Positions 1-9,663 of a DNA stretch of 64,000 nucleotides are shown one piece after another. The first letter of the stretch is position 1. Every line of letters starts with the position of its first letter. Source of the DNA: Sphingopyxis lindanitolerans (GTDB taxonomy: Bacteria > Pseudomonadota > Alphaproteobacteria > Sphingomonadales > Sphingomonadaceae); NCBI RefSeq assembly GCF_002993885.1, contig NZ_CM009578.1:2626009-2690008 (forward strand). Reading direction: 5' to 3'. Below the pieces are notes generated by a model. It saw only the letters and a list, made by a program, of their open reading frames with translations, did not search any database and was not told the DNA's origin. The translations under genes were made by a program, and so were the position numbers.

Positions 1-1049
1 ATCGCCTTGGTTCGCACCGCGAGCGGCACGTCGGCCTGCGCGACCGCAAAGCTGCCCTCAACGCCCATGCCGGGACGGAATGTGCGCGAGGCGGCGGGTG
101 GCAAATGGACATGCGCCATCAACGTCTGGCTGCTGATGTCGGCGGTCGGCAGGATCGCCTCGACGACCCCCGCGAAGCGCGCTTCGCCCGACAGGCTGCG
201 CAGGTTCACCGGCTGACCCACGCGCACGCGTTCGGCGTCGCGCGGATAGACAAAGAACTCGGCGTGGAGCTTGGTCGGATCGGCGATGACGAACAGCGCG
301 CGGTCGCCGGTTGTGTCGCCGACATTGACATTCTTCTCGACGATCGTGCCGCTGATCGGTGCGGTGACGCTGTAGGTCTGGAGCGAGTGGCTCGATTCCA
401 CCCGTGCGAGCACCTGGCCGCGCCGCACCTGCTGGCCGAGCTTGCCATTCAGCGACATGATCAGGCCGGGAAGGCGGGCGCGGACGTCGGCCTTGCCTTC
501 GGGAGTGATCTCGATCCGCCCGCCCATGTCGATCAAGTCGCTGACGGTCGCGCCGCCCGCCGCCTCGACCTTGACCCCGCCGGCTTTGGCGGCCTCGGCC
601 GTAATCGTGGTGCGCCCTTCATAGGAGGCATAGGACCATTTGCGATTGCGCCCGCCTTCCGATGCTGCGACGCGAACATCGAAGCTGTGCGGTTCGGTGA
701 CCACCCCGCTGCCGCGCAGGAAATCCTCCTGCGGCGTGAAGCTGAATCGGTCGATCTTGCCGCCGAGGCGGCCAAGCTCCATCGTCAGCTTGACCTCCGA
801 TGGCTTGACCGGCTTGTCGTTCCGGAAGGCATAGACGCGGAACTCGGGGTCGACGCCATCCTCGAAGATGGTGACCTCAAGCGCGAAATCGCCGTCGCGC
901 AGCATCCGCCCGCGATGCGGGCCGCGCTCATATTCGCCGGCCTTGGCAGCGGCTTCGCCGCCTTCTTTCGTCGGAGGACCGTCGCTGCACGAAACGAGAA
1001 GCGCGGCGGTGAGAAGTGGGAATGCCCACATAAGATGTTTTCTGCTCAT
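1..1049 (-). CDS. czcB: RND efflux periplasmic adaptor (CzcB-like lipoprotein), 3' end outside window
   Basis: Membrane-fusion (adaptor) subunit of a heavy-metal RND pump, linking the inner-membrane pump to the TolC-like channel. About 349 codons are visible; the C-terminus lies beyond the window. The N-terminus carries a signal peptide ending in LLVSC, so Cys21 is a likely lipidation site. Then come an all-beta N-terminal region (GPHRGRML, FRVYAFRND) typical of CzcB proteins of this group, and the biotinyl-lipoyl-like half-motifs around GLIMSLNGKLGQQVRRGQVLARV. Those two halves pack as the hairpin-flanking domain. The ATG overlaps the stop of the upstream czcC by ATGA, so translation is coupled. 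Substrate (Zn, Cd, Co) is inferred from the neighbours; the pump gene czcA should lie just left of the window. Confidence 0.9.
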   Translation of the reverse strand, partial: MSRKHLMWAFPLLTAALLVSCSDGPPTKEGGEAAAKAGEYERGPHRGRMLRDGDFALEVTIFEDGVDPEFRVYAFRNDKPVKPSEVKLTMELGRLGGKIDRFSFTPQEDFLRGSGVVTEPHSFDVRVAASEGGRNRKWSYASYEGRTTITAEAAKAGGVKVEAAGGATVSDLIDMGGRIEITPEGKADVRARLPGLIMSLNGKLGQQVRRGQVLARVESSHSLQTYSVTAPISGTIVEKNVNVGDTTGDRALFVIADPTKLHAEFFVYPRDAERVRVGQPVNLRSLSGEARFAGVVEAILPTADISSQTLMAHVHLPPAASRTFRPGMGVEGSFAVAQADVPLAVRTKA

Positions 1050-2329
1050 CGAGCATTCTCCATGGTCGGGATGAGGGCCGCGTGGCGGCCGGTCAGGCGG
1101 TCGAGGCGCACGCCCATCAGGTGGAAGCGTCGCAAGAGTTCGACGCGGCGCGAGCGTGCGTCATGCGCGGCGATCTGGGCCTGGCTGAACTCGAGGAAGG
1201 TGAAGGCGGTGCCCCCGCGCGCCAGCCCGTCGCTGATCAGGCGCACGGCGCGACTGGCGCTGGGAAGCACCTCCTCGTCGATACGCTTGATTTCGGAGGC
1301 GATCAGCCGGCGGTCGGCGACCAGCCGGTCGATCTCGCGGCCGATTTCGACGCGCGTGACCGCAACCTCGGCTTCGAGTGCGCGCTGTTCGGCGCGCGCG
1401 CGTTCGACATTGCCGCGATTGGCGGCCTTGCTGCCGAGCGGAATCGAGCCGCCGACCATCACCGCCAGATCATTGCCTTGCCCGAAATGGCGAAGGCCGA
1501 CACGGGCGCTCGGATCGGCGACATTGCCGGTCTCGGCGAGCTTCACCTTTGCCTCCGCCGCCGTGATCTCGGCCGCGAGGACCGCAACATCGGCGGAGTC
1601 GCCCGCAGCGGGCACCGACGGATCGAGCGCCTGGAACACAGCGGCGTCGATCTGATAGTCGCCGGAGCCGCCCCACCAGGCGGCGAGGCTTGCTCGCGCG
1701 TTTCGCGCTGTCTCGCGTGCCTGTTCGAGCGCGATCTCGGCTTGCGCAACATTGGTGCGGGCACGTTCGGCAGCGAACCAGGGATCGAGCGCGCCGGTCA
1801 CCCGGCGGACGACGTCGAGTTCGACGCGCTTCAGGTCCGTAAGCCTTGCTTCGGCGACGGGGATCGCCGCTTCTGCGGCGAGCGCTTCGACCCACGCCGC
1901 TTGAACGCGCGCGAGGCGATCGAGCAGGCGAACGCGGTTCTGCTGCCCGACGATCGCGACATCGGCGCGCGCGGCGCCGATCCGCGCTTCGCGCTTGCCG
2001 CCACGTTCCCACGTCCGCTCGTACCAGCCGGTTGTCTGGGACTGGCTCAACGGCGAATAGGGACCGGTGCCCGCGAAGTCCTCGAAGTCGACCCCGACGA
2101 CATCGCGCGGCCGGATGTCGGCTTGCAATATGGCGGCATCGGCCGCTTCGAGCCTTGCGGCGTTGGCGGCAACCGCAGGATCGCTGGTGGCGACCCGCGA
2201 CAGCGCCTCGTCGAGACTTAGGTTCTGCGCCTGGACCGGCAGCGCGAAGGCGGCCAGCAGGGCGCCCCCGCAGAGCAAGGCTCTACAGGCAGCAGGCGCG
2301 CCGAAGCGCGCGCGATGATGGGATAACAT
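1046..2329 (-). CDS. czcC: TolC-family outer membrane efflux channel (CzcC-like)
   Basis: Outer-membrane factor of the left CzcCB(A) system. The protein is 427 aa from the chosen ATG, which gives a clear signal peptide ending near LPVQAQ, followed by the TolC-type start NLSLDEALSRV. The two long coiled-coil repeats rich in Ala, Arg and Glu and the motif VGGSIPLGSKAANRGNVERARAE are typical of CzcC and CusC proteins. An upstream in-frame ATG at 2368 would add 13 residues ahead of the signal peptide and is less likely. It is preceded by a His-rich exported protein and followed by czcB with a 4-base overlap, all on the minus strand. Confidence 0.92.
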   Translation of the reverse strand: MLSHHRARFGAPAACRALLCGGALLAAFALPVQAQNLSLDEALSRVATSDPAVAANAARLEAADAAILQADIRPRDVVGVDFEDFAGTGPYSPLSQSQTTGWYERTWERGGKREARIGAARADVAIVGQQNRVRLLDRLARVQAAWVEALAAEAAIPVAEARLTDLKRVELDVVRRVTGALDPWFAAERARTNVAQAEIALEQARETARNARASLAAWWGGSGDYQIDAAVFQALDPSVPAAGDSADVAVLAAEITAAEAKVKLAETGNVADPSARVGLRHFGQGNDLAVMVGGSIPLGSKAANRGNVERARAEQRALEAEVAVTRVEIGREIDRLVADRRLIASEIKRIDEEVLPSASRAVRLISDGLARGGTAFTFLEFSQAQIAAHDARSRRVELLRRFHLMGVRLDRLTGRHAALIPTMENAR

Positions 2330-2388
2330 GAGATAACAGCCTCGCTGAAAGGCGTGGAAACATCCCACGCCTCAGGCGGCGCGGGAAC

Positions 2389-2778
2389 TCAGACGGTCAG
2401 CGAGGTGGTTCTGGGAGGGCGCTCGGGCCCGAGAGATCGCAGGCCGGCAATCGGCCGTTCGATCCGCGTCCCATGCGGTGAGCGCCAAGGCGCTATGGCG
2501 GGTGCCGCAACGACATTGGGAACGAGCAGGTTCGGCCCGCTATCGCCATGATGATGGTGACTGCCACCCAGATCGTCGTCGGACTGATCACCGCTATCGG
2601 CCGGCTCGTCATGAGGCGCCGCATGGTCGTCGTGCACCGCGGCGATCGCGAAATTATCTGCCCCTTGATGATCGTGCGCCACCATGAGGGCCGGCGCATG
2701 CTGGATCTGGGCGGCCGCCTTGGCGGGCATTGTCGCCGCATAGAACATCATCAGCGCCACGCAGAGCGTCGCGATCAT
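2389..2778 (-). CDS. His-rich exported protein upstream of czcC
   Basis: A 129-aa protein with an N-terminal hydrophobic signal segment (MIATLCVALMMFYAA) ending near PAKAAA, then a His/Asp-rich stretch (several HD pairs and a HHHH run) and a basic, Pro-rich tail. Similar small His-rich periplasmic proteins (CzcI type) sit before czcC in other bacteria and probably buffer or sense zinc, cadmium or cobalt. I infer this role from position and composition only. The start was set at the Met just before the hydrophobic segment; a longer frame upstream has no signal-like start. It is 59 bp from czcC and likely heads its operon. Confidence 0.7.
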   Translation of the reverse strand: MIATLCVALMMFYAATMPAKAAAQIQHAPALMVAHDHQGADNFAIAAVHDDHAAPHDEPADSGDQSDDDLGGSHHHHGDSGPNLLVPNVVAAPAIAPWRSPHGTRIERPIAGLRSLGPERPPRTTSLTV

Positions 2779-3056
2779 GCGGTCAATTGCACGGGCGGGA
2801 GATGTTGGCACACCCACGCGTGTAGTTGCGGTCCCTTCCGTTGACAAGCGGCAGCTCGACCCGCCTCGGCAGGGATCGAAACCAATGCCCGAACGGAGGC
2901 TGCGCGTGTTCGGAAGTTGCGCAGCGCCGGTGACGCCCATTCAAACCCAATCTGCGCTGTCGAATATCGGCGGCGGGCGCCATTCGGTCGGCACAATAGT
3001 CCGTTCCAAGCCGTTGCGTATGACCTCAAGATCAGGACTGTCCTAGATTCAGGCGC
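2779..3056. other. Intergenic region between divergent czc operons
   Basis: This non-coding stretch, together with the operator and 5' leader up to 3122, separates the left (minus) and right (plus) czc operons. Apart from the operator at 3057-3087 I see no open frame with coding character, no tRNA and no strong hairpin. A promoter for the leftward operon should lie here but I cannot point to a convincing one. Confidence 0.5.
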
Positions 3057-3087
3057 TTGACCCTGTAGCGACTACAGGGTGTAGGTC
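3057..3087 (+). promoter_or_regulatory. CadR/MerR-family operator-promoter for the DUF3703-czcCBA operon
   Basis: A perfect inverted repeat ACCCTGTAG-N3-CTACAGGGT lies at 3060-3080. It sits in a stretched promoter: -35 TTGACC at 3057-3062 and a weak -10 TAGGTC at 3082-3087, with the 19-bp spacer diagnostic of MerR-family activation. The half sites match the CadR/PbrR type (ACCCTATAG). A near copy lies at 21181-21201 in front of cadR, so the CadR protein encoded about 18 kb away is the best candidate regulator. Confidence 0.85.
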
Positions 3088-3122
3088 ATGTTCCGACTCG
3101 AGGTGATTCGAGAGGAACGCGC

Positions 3123-3521
3123 ATGGCAAACGACCTTCGCCCCGCTAAGATCGCAAAGGCATCAAGCAAAGTCGAAGACCCCGTTCGCACCGCTTATTTT
3201 CTCGAACTGAGGGAATATCGAACAGCGAGGGCAATCGGCGAGGTCGCCGCGGCATGGCGGCACCTTGAGCGCGCCCATATCCTCGCTCAGCGCAGATTAT
3301 GGCTGCACATGGGTTCGCATACGAGGATGTTCGCATTTGCGTTTTCGCGCCGCGATATGCGGGAAATGTCGGGTCAGCTGCTCCGCTTAGCGCTTGTTCC
3401 GTTCGGCGCGCTGACCGGACGCCTGCCCGTCGGCAACACGGGGCGTGCCCGCGTCAGTGCTTTCATCCCGATGCCGGTGCCCGAGGATTTGCGGCCTTTT
3501 GTGCTGCAGGATGCGTCATGA
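3123..3521 (+). CDS. DUF3703 family protein
   Basis: A 132-aa soluble protein without signal peptide. It shows the DUF3703 pattern: a helical N-terminal part containing AWRHLERAHILAQ, then LHMGSHTRMFAFAF, RRDMREMSGQLLRLALVPFGA, and the C-terminal PVGNTGRARVSAFIPMPVP. The family has no established function but is repeatedly found in MerR-controlled metal-resistance operons. The several conserved His residues in the first half could bind metal (inference). It is the first gene after the CadR-type promoter and overlaps the next gene by ATGA, so it belongs to the czcCBA operon. Confidence 0.85.
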   Translation: MANDLRPAKIAKASSKVEDPVRTAYFLELREYRTARAIGEVAAAWRHLERAHILAQRRLWLHMGSHTRMFAFAFSRRDMREMSGQLLRLALVPFGALTGRLPVGNTGRARVSAFIPMPVPEDLRPFVLQDAS

Positions 3522-3904
3522 ACGGCGACTTGCCTGCGCCTCGCACGGCTGCTAACCGGCGGGTGATGCGAAATGGCCTCATCCAGTTTATGTTGCTCAT
3601 TGCGGCGCTCTTGGCGGGCGTGGATACGCCTGCCATGGCCTTCGACAATGTGCCGGCAACATTGGTTGAGGCGCACCATCAAACTTGTGTCGAAGTCTCG
3701 AACGAGGGTGCGCCGGATGGTAATTCGCCGACCGGAAGCGGCAGCGAGTTGCTCCATCATCATCACTGCCCGGCCGGCCTGATCGCGGAAAATTCCGCGC
3801 TGTCAGACTCGGGTGTACTTGCGCGGGACAGCCATATGTCGCGTGCCTCTGCGGCGCTCGCGTCGCGCGCGACCGCGCCACCAACACAACCTCCAGCCGC
3901 CTGA
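3518..3904 (+). CDS. Small His-rich exported protein (CzcI-like position)
   Basis: A 128-aa protein starting in an ATGA overlap with the DUF3703 gene; an internal Met at 3566 would give a cleaner signal peptide (MRNGLIQFMLLIAALLAG, cleavage near PAMA-F). The mature part has single Cys residues flanking a HHHH run (LLHHHHCPAG) and a low-complexity Ala/Ser/Pro tail. Sequence similarity to named families is weak; its place directly before czcC and its His cluster make it a CzcI-like periplasmic metal-binding or regulatory peptide by inference. It parallels the His-rich gene in front of the left czcC. Confidence 0.65.
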   Translation: MNGDLPAPRTAANRRVMRNGLIQFMLLIAALLAGVDTPAMAFDNVPATLVEAHHQTCVEVSNEGAPDGNSPTGSGSELLHHHHCPAGLIAENSALSDSGVLARDSHMSRASAALASRATAPPTQPPAA

Positions 3905-3959
3905 TCACTGCTTCGCGCAGGCATTTGCCTGCGTCGTTTTGCATTGATCAGGAGAATTT

Positions 3960-5168
3960 ATGTCTAAATCATTGGGCACCCTGCTGTTCGCAGGGATGCT
4001 GGCCATGGCAGGTCAACCGGCATACGCCGAGCCTGTCTCCCTGTCCGATGCGCTTGCGCGCGGACAGGATGTCTCCCCTCGAATTGCCAAAGCGAAAGCC
4101 GAACTGAAGGCGGCCGAAGGTCGCGCCATGCAGGCGGGCGTGCGTCCGAACCCCACCATATCCGCCGAAGTCGAGAATTTCAGCGGCACCGGACCCTATC
4201 GAACCTTTCGCCAGACCGAGACCACAGTCGCGGTGTCGCAGCCGTTCGAGCTCGGCGGCAAGCGGCGCGCCCGCAAGGAGGTCGCGGCGGCTGAGCGGGA
4301 CTTTGCGCAAATCGCGCTGCGAAAGGCCGAGGCCGACCTCGCATATGACATCATCGTGTCGCACGCGGAGTTGCGCGCGGCCGAGGATCGCGCGAAGCTC
4401 GCCGACAGCGTCTATGCCAGAGCGATCGAACTCGCACGCATCGCTGAGACGCTGGTCGACGTCGGACGCGATCCGCCGCTGACCAAGCTGCGCGCCGACG
4501 CGCTGCTCGCCGAGGCGAAGGCTGAAAGCCTGCGCGCAAAATCGGAGCTTTTGTCGGCGCGGCAGGAACTGGCCTTGCGCATCGGCAGCGAGGATCCCGT
4601 GCTCTCGGCCATCGCTCAGGATATTCCGACGCCGCCCGCCTTGCCGGCCGATGCCCAGAGCCTCGACGAACGTCTCGCGGCAGCAGAGCGCGATGCCGCT
4701 TCGGCGCGGATCCAGCTCGCTCAGGCCGAGGGCGTTCCCGACATCACCGCGTCGGGCGGCGTCCGAAACTTCCGCGAAAGCAAGGATACCGCGTTCATCG
4801 TCGGCGTATCGATCCCGCTTCCGGTCTTCAACCGCAATCGCGGCAATATCTATGCAGCGCGCGCGAGCGGCGAAGCCGCCGAAGCCCAGCTTGCCCAGAC
4901 GCGTCTCGATACCCGCTTCTCGCGGCGCGACGCCGAGCTGATGCTCTCGGCCGCCACAGAGCGTGTGACGGCCTTGTCGGGCGCCGGACTGTTCCAGGCG
5001 AGTGAAGCGGCCCGGGTTGCCGAAATCGGATACCAGCAGGGCAAATTCACGCTCATCGAGCTGATCGATGCCCAGGAGGCGCTGACCAGCGCCAATCTCA
5101 AACTCATTGAAGCCGAACTCGACCGCGCCCGCGCCTTGGCTGCGCTGGGCCGCGCGAACGCGCAATAG
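3960..5168 (+). CDS. czcC: TolC-family outer membrane efflux channel (CzcC)
   Basis: Outer-membrane factor of the complete CzcCBA pump, 402 aa. The signal peptide ends near QPAYA-EP, followed by VSLSDALARGQDVSPRI. Further family features are the NPTISAEVENFSGTGPY segment, the QPFELGGKRRARKEV motif in the first repeat and GVSIPLPVFNRNRGNI in the second. The long helices carry heptad-like Ala/Leu/Glu spacing. It follows the small His-rich gene by 55 bp with an AGGAG-type ribosome site and precedes czcB by 12 bp. Confidence 0.94.
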   Translation: MSKSLGTLLFAGMLAMAGQPAYAEPVSLSDALARGQDVSPRIAKAKAELKAAEGRAMQAGVRPNPTISAEVENFSGTGPYRTFRQTETTVAVSQPFELGGKRRARKEVAAAERDFAQIALRKAEADLAYDIIVSHAELRAAEDRAKLADSVYARAIELARIAETLVDVGRDPPLTKLRADALLAEAKAESLRAKSELLSARQELALRIGSEDPVLSAIAQDIPTPPALPADAQSLDERLAAAERDAASARIQLAQAEGVPDITASGGVRNFRESKDTAFIVGVSIPLPVFNRNRGNIYAARASGEAAEAQLAQTRLDTRFSRRDAELMLSAATERVTALSGAGLFQASEAARVAEIGYQQGKFTLIELIDAQEALTSANLKLIEAELDRARALAALGRANAQ

Positions 5169-5180
5169 GGGACTCACAAC

Positions 5181-6350
5181 ATGCAAATCTTCGAAAATAA
5201 AAATCGCCTGATGGCCGCTGTGGCGGTCGGGGCACTCGTGCTCGGCGGCGGCGGCATCCTGATCGGCCGGTCGATGACCGCACCCGTCGCAGCACCTGCT
5301 GCGGCGCCTGCCGAGGAAGAAGAGGAAGGCCATGTCGAAGGCCAGATCCTGATGGACGAGGCGCGCGCCAAGGGCGCGGGCATCGTCACCGAGACGATCC
5401 AAGCCGGCGGCCTCGGCTCGGAAATCCTCGCGCAGGGCGTCGTCGCGTCGACCCCCGAAGGCGAGGCCGTGCTGACGGCGCGCGCCGACGGCGCGATTAC
5501 CCGCATAAACCGCCGTCTCGGCGACGAGGTTCGTGCCGGCGAGGCGGTCGCGGTGATGGAAAGCCGCGACGCGGCGGCGATCGCATCCGAGCGCAGCTCG
5601 GCGACGGCGCGACTTGCGCTTGCGCGCTCGACCTATGCCCGCGAAAAGAAGCTATTCGATGCGCGGATTACGGCGAAGCAGGATCTCGAGGCCGCCGCGG
5701 CGGCGCTCGCAGAGGCCGAGTCCGAAGTACGGCGGTCGCAATCGGCTGCCGCCGCCGCCAAGGTATCGGGCGACGGCCGCACGCTGGCGGTGACGAGCCT
5801 GATTTCTGGACGGGTCACCAAGTCGGACGCGAAACTCGGGTCCTATGTGCTTGCGGGCACCGAATTGTTCCGGGTCTCCGATCCCCGCCGCATCCAGATC
5901 AACGCCTCGGTGCTCGCCGCAGATGCGCGGCGGATCAGCCCGGGCGATACCGCGGTCATCGAACTGCTGGGCGGCGAGACCGTGAATGCGGTGGTTCGGT
6001 CGGCAACCCCGAGCCTCGACGCGGAAAGCAAGACGGCGACGATTGTCCTCGTCCCCGATGGCATCGGCGGCCTGACGCCCGGCCAGGGGTTGCGTGCGCG
6101 GATCAAGCCGCGCGACGCTGCCGGGTCGAGCCTGATCGCGCTGCCGGAGGAAGCGGTGCAGACCGTCGAAGGCCGCGAGGTCGTTTTCGTCAAGACCGCC
6201 AAAGGCTTCCAGGCCATGACGGTGGTTACCGGCAAGCGCGGCGGCGGCCGTATCGAGATTGTCGACGGGGTGAAACCGGGCGCGGTCATCGCGACCAAGG
6301 GTGCTTTCCTGCTCAAAGCCGAAATCGGCAAGGGCGAGGCGGAGCATTGA
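5181..6350 (+). CDS. czcB: RND efflux periplasmic adaptor (CzcB)
   Basis: Membrane-fusion protein of CzcCBA, 389 aa, with one N-terminal membrane anchor (residues about 9-31). A Glu-rich and Ala/Pro-rich linker follows, then the lipoyl half-motif LTARADGAITRINRRLGDEVRAG, an alpha-helical hairpin (about residues 125-190) and the second lipoyl half. The C-terminal beta-barrel and membrane-proximal domain contain GQGLRARIKPRD. The acidic EEEEEGH stretch after the anchor could bind cations (inference). The stop is separated by one base from the czcA start. Confidence 0.93.
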   Translation: MQIFENKNRLMAAVAVGALVLGGGGILIGRSMTAPVAAPAAAPAEEEEEGHVEGQILMDEARAKGAGIVTETIQAGGLGSEILAQGVVASTPEGEAVLTARADGAITRINRRLGDEVRAGEAVAVMESRDAAAIASERSSATARLALARSTYAREKKLFDARITAKQDLEAAAAALAEAESEVRRSQSAAAAAKVSGDGRTLAVTSLISGRVTKSDAKLGSYVLAGTELFRVSDPRRIQINASVLAADARRISPGDTAVIELLGGETVNAVVRSATPSLDAESKTATIVLVPDGIGGLTPGQGLRARIKPRDAAGSSLIALPEEAVQTVEGREVVFVKTAKGFQAMTVVTGKRGGGRIEIVDGVKPGAVIATKGAFLLKAEIGKGEAEH

Positions 6351-6351
6351 G

Positions 6352-9300
6352 ATGATCGAAAAACTTCTCGACGCGTCGATACGCTTTCGCTGGGGTGTGG
6401 TCATCCTCACCCTCATCATATCCGCTTATGGCCTTACCCAGCTCCTGAAGCTGCCGATCGATGCCGTCCCCGACATCACCAACAAGCAGGTACAGATCAA
6501 TACGGTCGAGCCCAATCTCGGGCCACTCGACATCGAACGGCTGGTAACCTTTCCAGTCGAAACCGCGATGGCGGGAATCCCCGGTCTGGAAAGTTCGCGC
6601 TCGATCTCGCGCAACGGGTTCAGCCAGGTCACGGTGATCTTCGAAGATCACACCGACCTGTATTTCGCCCGCCAGCAGGTGGCCGAGCGGCTCAACCAAG
6701 CGAAGGGCACGCTGCCTGACGGCGCCGAACCGCAAATGGGTCCGGTTTCGACCGGGCTCGGCGAGGTGCTGATGTACACCGTCGATTTCGACCGCACGGC
6801 CAAAACGCCCAAGATCGCGGGAAAGCCAGGACCTCAGCCCGACGGATCCTATATTACGCCCACGGGCGAAGTCCTGACCGACGAGGTGGCCAAGCTCGGT
6901 TACCTGCGGACGGTGCAAGACTGGGTGATCCGCCCGCAACTGCGCTCGGTATCCGGCGTTGCCGGCATTGACTCGATCGGTGGCTATGAAAAGCAGTTCG
7001 TCGTCCAGCCCGATGCGACAAAATTGGCAACCTACGGCATCAGCTTTTCCGAGCTCGCTGAATCTCTCGAACGCGCCAACATCTCGGTCGGCGCCAACTT
7101 CGTCGAACGCGGCGGGGAGGCTTTTCTCGTGCGCGCCGATGGCCGCATCCGCACGCTCGACGAGATCGGTCGCGCCACCGTTGCAAGCCGCGGCGGGGTT
7201 CCCGTCATGGTTCGTGACGTTGCGACCGTGCAGATCGGCGGCGAATTGCGGACCGGGTCGGCATCGGAAAATGGCAAGGAGCTGGTTGTCGGCACGGTCT
7301 TGATGCTGGCGAACGGCAACAGCCGGATCGTGGCATCGGCCGCAGCCGAACGCTTGAAAGACGTCACGAAATCCATGCCCGCGGGCATCGTCGTCAAACC
7401 CGTGCTCGATCGCTCGCAGCTCGTCGACGCGACGATCGGCACCGTCGAGAAGAACCTCGCCGAAGGCGCCTTGCTTGTCGCGGCGGTTTTGTTCTGGCTG
7501 CTCGGCAACTTCCGTGCGGCGGTGATCGCCACGCTTGTCATCCCGATCTCGTTCCTGATCATGGGGACGGGCATGAACATCACCGGCACGTCGGGCAATT
7601 TGATGAGCCTCGGCGCGCTAGACTTCGGCCTCATCGTCGACGGCTCGATCATCATCATCGAAAACTGCCTCAGGCGACTGGCTGAGAGGCAACATCATGA
7701 AGGGCGATTGCTCTCGCTGAGCGAACGTCTGCACGAGGTATTCGAAGCCTCGCGCGAAATGGTGAAGCCGACGATCTACGGGCAGGCGATCATCTTCCTC
7801 GTGTTCGTGCCTTTGCTCACCTTCACCGGCGTCGAGGGCAAGACCTTCTCGCCGATGGCGATCACGGTATTGCTGGCTCTGGCCGGTGCGTTCATTGCAT
7901 CGCTGACCTTCGTCCCCGCGATGGTCGCACTGCTTCTTCGCGGCAAGGTCGCCGAGAAGGAAGTGCGCGCGATCGCTTGGGTGAAGACCCGCTATGAGCC
8001 CGTGCTCAAGCGCGTCATCGCGCGCCCCTGGCCGTGGATCGGTGCCGGTGGCGGTACTTTTGCCGCGGCCATATTGGTGTTCGGCATGCTCGGCAGCGAG
8101 TTCATCCCGGTGCTGGGCGAAGGCAATCTCGCGATGCAGGCGCTTCGTATCCCGTCGACATCCTTGAACAAGTCGCAGGCGATGCAGCTACAGGTCGAGA
8201 AGGCCGTATCGACTCTCCCCGAAGTCGCCTTCATCTACTCGAAGACGGGTACGGCCGAGGTCGCCAGCGATCCGATGCCGCCAAACGCGTCGGATACCTT
8301 CATCATCCTGAAGCCAAAGGACGCATGGCCTGATGGCGTCAGCACCAAGGATGATGTGATCGCGCGGGTCGAGAAGAAGCTTGAACCGCTCGTTGGCAAT
8401 GCGTTCGAGATCAGCCAGCCTATCCAGCTCAGGTTCAACGAGCTGATTGCCGGCGTGCGCGGCGACATCGCGATCAAGCTCTACGGCGACGATCTCGACG
8501 AAATGGGCCGCGCTGCGCAGCAGGTGGCAGCGATCCTGAACACCGTTCCGGGCGCCGCCGACGTCAAGGTCGAACAGACCGCGGGCTTCCCCGTGCTCGA
8601 CGTTCAGTTCGACCGCGATGCCATCGCGCGGTACGGCCTGACCTTGCAGGACGTCAGCGATACGGTCGCCGCCGCACTTGGCGGACGCGAGGCCGGGATC
8701 GTGTTCGAAGGCGACCGGCGTTATGACATCGTCGTCCGTCTCGACCGCGCCACGCGTGACGATCTCGACGCGGTAGGGGCGCTTCCTGTGCTCCTTCCCG
8801 GCGAGGGCGGATCGCGGGCATCGGTGCCGCTCAGCGAACTCGCCAAGTTCGGCTTCTCCGAAGGGTTGAACCAGGTCAGCCGTGAAAACGGCAAGCGGCG
8901 CGTCGTGGTGCAAGCCAATGTCCGCGGCAATGACTTGGGCTCCTTCGTCGCCGAGGCGCAGGAGAAGGTGAATGCGCAGGTCAAGCTTCCTACAGGGAGC
9001 TTTATCGAATGGGGCGGGCAGTTCGAGAATCTGCAAGCCGCATCGGCGCGGCTGTCGATCGTCATCCCGATCATCTTCGCGGCGATATTCGGCATCCTGT
9101 TCATGGCATTGGGCGGTGTGCGCCAGGCGATCGCGGTCTATTCCGCAATCCCTCTCGCGCTGGCTGGCGGCGTCTTCTCGCTCCTGCTGACCGGGCTGCC
9201 CTTCTCGGTATCGGCGGCCGTGGGCTTCATCGTGCTTTCGGGCGTGACGGTGCTCAATGGGCTGGTCGTGATGTCGAGCATCAACCAGCGCATCGACGAA

Positions 9301-9627
9301 GGCAAACCTGTCGATGTCGCGATCGGCGAGGGCGTCATGGAACGCGTCCGCGCGGTGCTGATGACGGGCATCGTGCCCGCGATCGGCTTCGTACCGATGG
9401 CCCTTGCGACCGGGACCGGCGCCGAAGTGCAGAAGCCGCTCGCAATCGTCGTCATCGGCGGGCTGATCACTTCGACCTTGCTGACCTTGTTCGTCCTGCC
9501 CGCGATCAGCCATCTGCTGCTTCGCGGCCGGCACAACAAGCATGTTGCCGGCGACTACACCGACGTCACCGCGCTCGGAGAACGGGTCTTCCTGCCCGGT
9601 GACGATACGGGCGGCAAACCGGCATGA
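6352..9627 (+). CDS. czcA: Heavy-metal RND efflux pump CzcA
   Basis: Proton-driven inner-membrane transporter of the HME-RND family, 1091 aa, expelling divalent cations (Zn, Co, Cd). Starts at [15 protein letters not shown], one base after czcB; 12 membrane helices and two large periplasmic loops fit the family length. TM4 holds the HME1 proton-relay signature with Asp424, Asp430 and Glu437 ([12 protein letters not shown]...IEN), matching D402/D408/E415 of Cupriavidus CzcA; this separates it from the CusA pump at 22-25 kb. The Met triad of CusA is not evident. An intrinsic-type hairpin follows the stop. Confidence 0.95.
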   Translation: MIEKLLDASIRFRWGVVILTLIISAYGLTQLLKLPIDAVPDITNKQVQINTVEPNLGPLDIERLVTFPVETAMAGIPGLESSRSISRNGFSQVTVIFEDHTDLYFARQQVAERLNQAKGTLPDGAEPQMGPVSTGLGEVLMYTVDFDRTAKTPKIAGKPGPQPDGSYITPTGEVLTDEVAKLGYLRTVQDWVIRPQLRSVSGVAGIDSIGGYEKQFVVQPDATKLATYGISFSELAESLERANISVGANFVERGGEAFLVRADGRIRTLDEIGRATVASRGGVPVMVRDVATVQIGGELRTGSASENGKELVVGTVLMLANGNSRIVASAAAERLKDVTKSMPAGIVVKPVLDRSQLVDATIGTVEKNLAEGALLVAAVLFWLLGNFRAAVIATLVIPISFLIMGTGMNITGTSGNLMSLGALDFGLIVDGSIIIIENCLRRLAERQHHEGRLLSLSERLHEVFEASREMVKPTIYGQAIIFLVFVPLLTFTGVEGKTFSPMAITVLLALAGAFIASLTFVPAMVALLLRGKVAEKEVRAIAWVKTRYEPVLKRVIARPWPWIGAGGGTFAAAILVFGMLGSEFIPVLGEGNLAMQALRIPSTSLNKSQAMQLQVEKAVSTLPEVAFIYSKTGTAEVASDPMPPNASDTFIILKPKDAWPDGVSTKDDVIARVEKKLEPLVGNAFEISQPIQLRFNELIAGVRGDIAIKLYGDDLDEMGRAAQQVAAILNTVPGAADVKVEQTAGFPVLDVQFDRDAIARYGLTLQDVSDTVAAALGGREAGIVFEGDRRYDIVVRLDRATRDDLDAVGALPVLLPGEGGSRASVPLSELAKFGFSEGLNQVSRENGKRRVVVQANVRGNDLGSFVAEAQEKVNAQVKLPTGSFIEWGGQFENLQAASARLSIVIPIIFAAIFGILFMALGGVRQAIAVYSAIPLALAGGVFSLLLTGLPFSVSAAVGFIVLSGVTVLNGLVVMSSINQRIDEGKPVDVAIGEGVMERVRAVLMTGIVPAIGFVPMALATGTGAEVQKPLAIVVIGGLITSTLLTLFVLPAISHLLLRGRHNKHVAGDYTDVTALGERVFLPGDDTGGKPA

Positions 9628-9663
9628 GCGAGCATCAAGCTCCTCATGCCACGCAGGACGAAA

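Noticed and set aside
105..1655. A 516-codon plus-strand open frame over czcB/czcC
   Set aside because: It is antisense to two well-recognised efflux genes, has an implausible Arg/Asp/Ala-rich composition and no domain; an effect of GC-rich codon bias.
3969..5402. A 477-codon minus-strand open frame over czcC/czcB
   Set aside because: Same kind of antisense shadow; no recognisable motif and no ribosome site.
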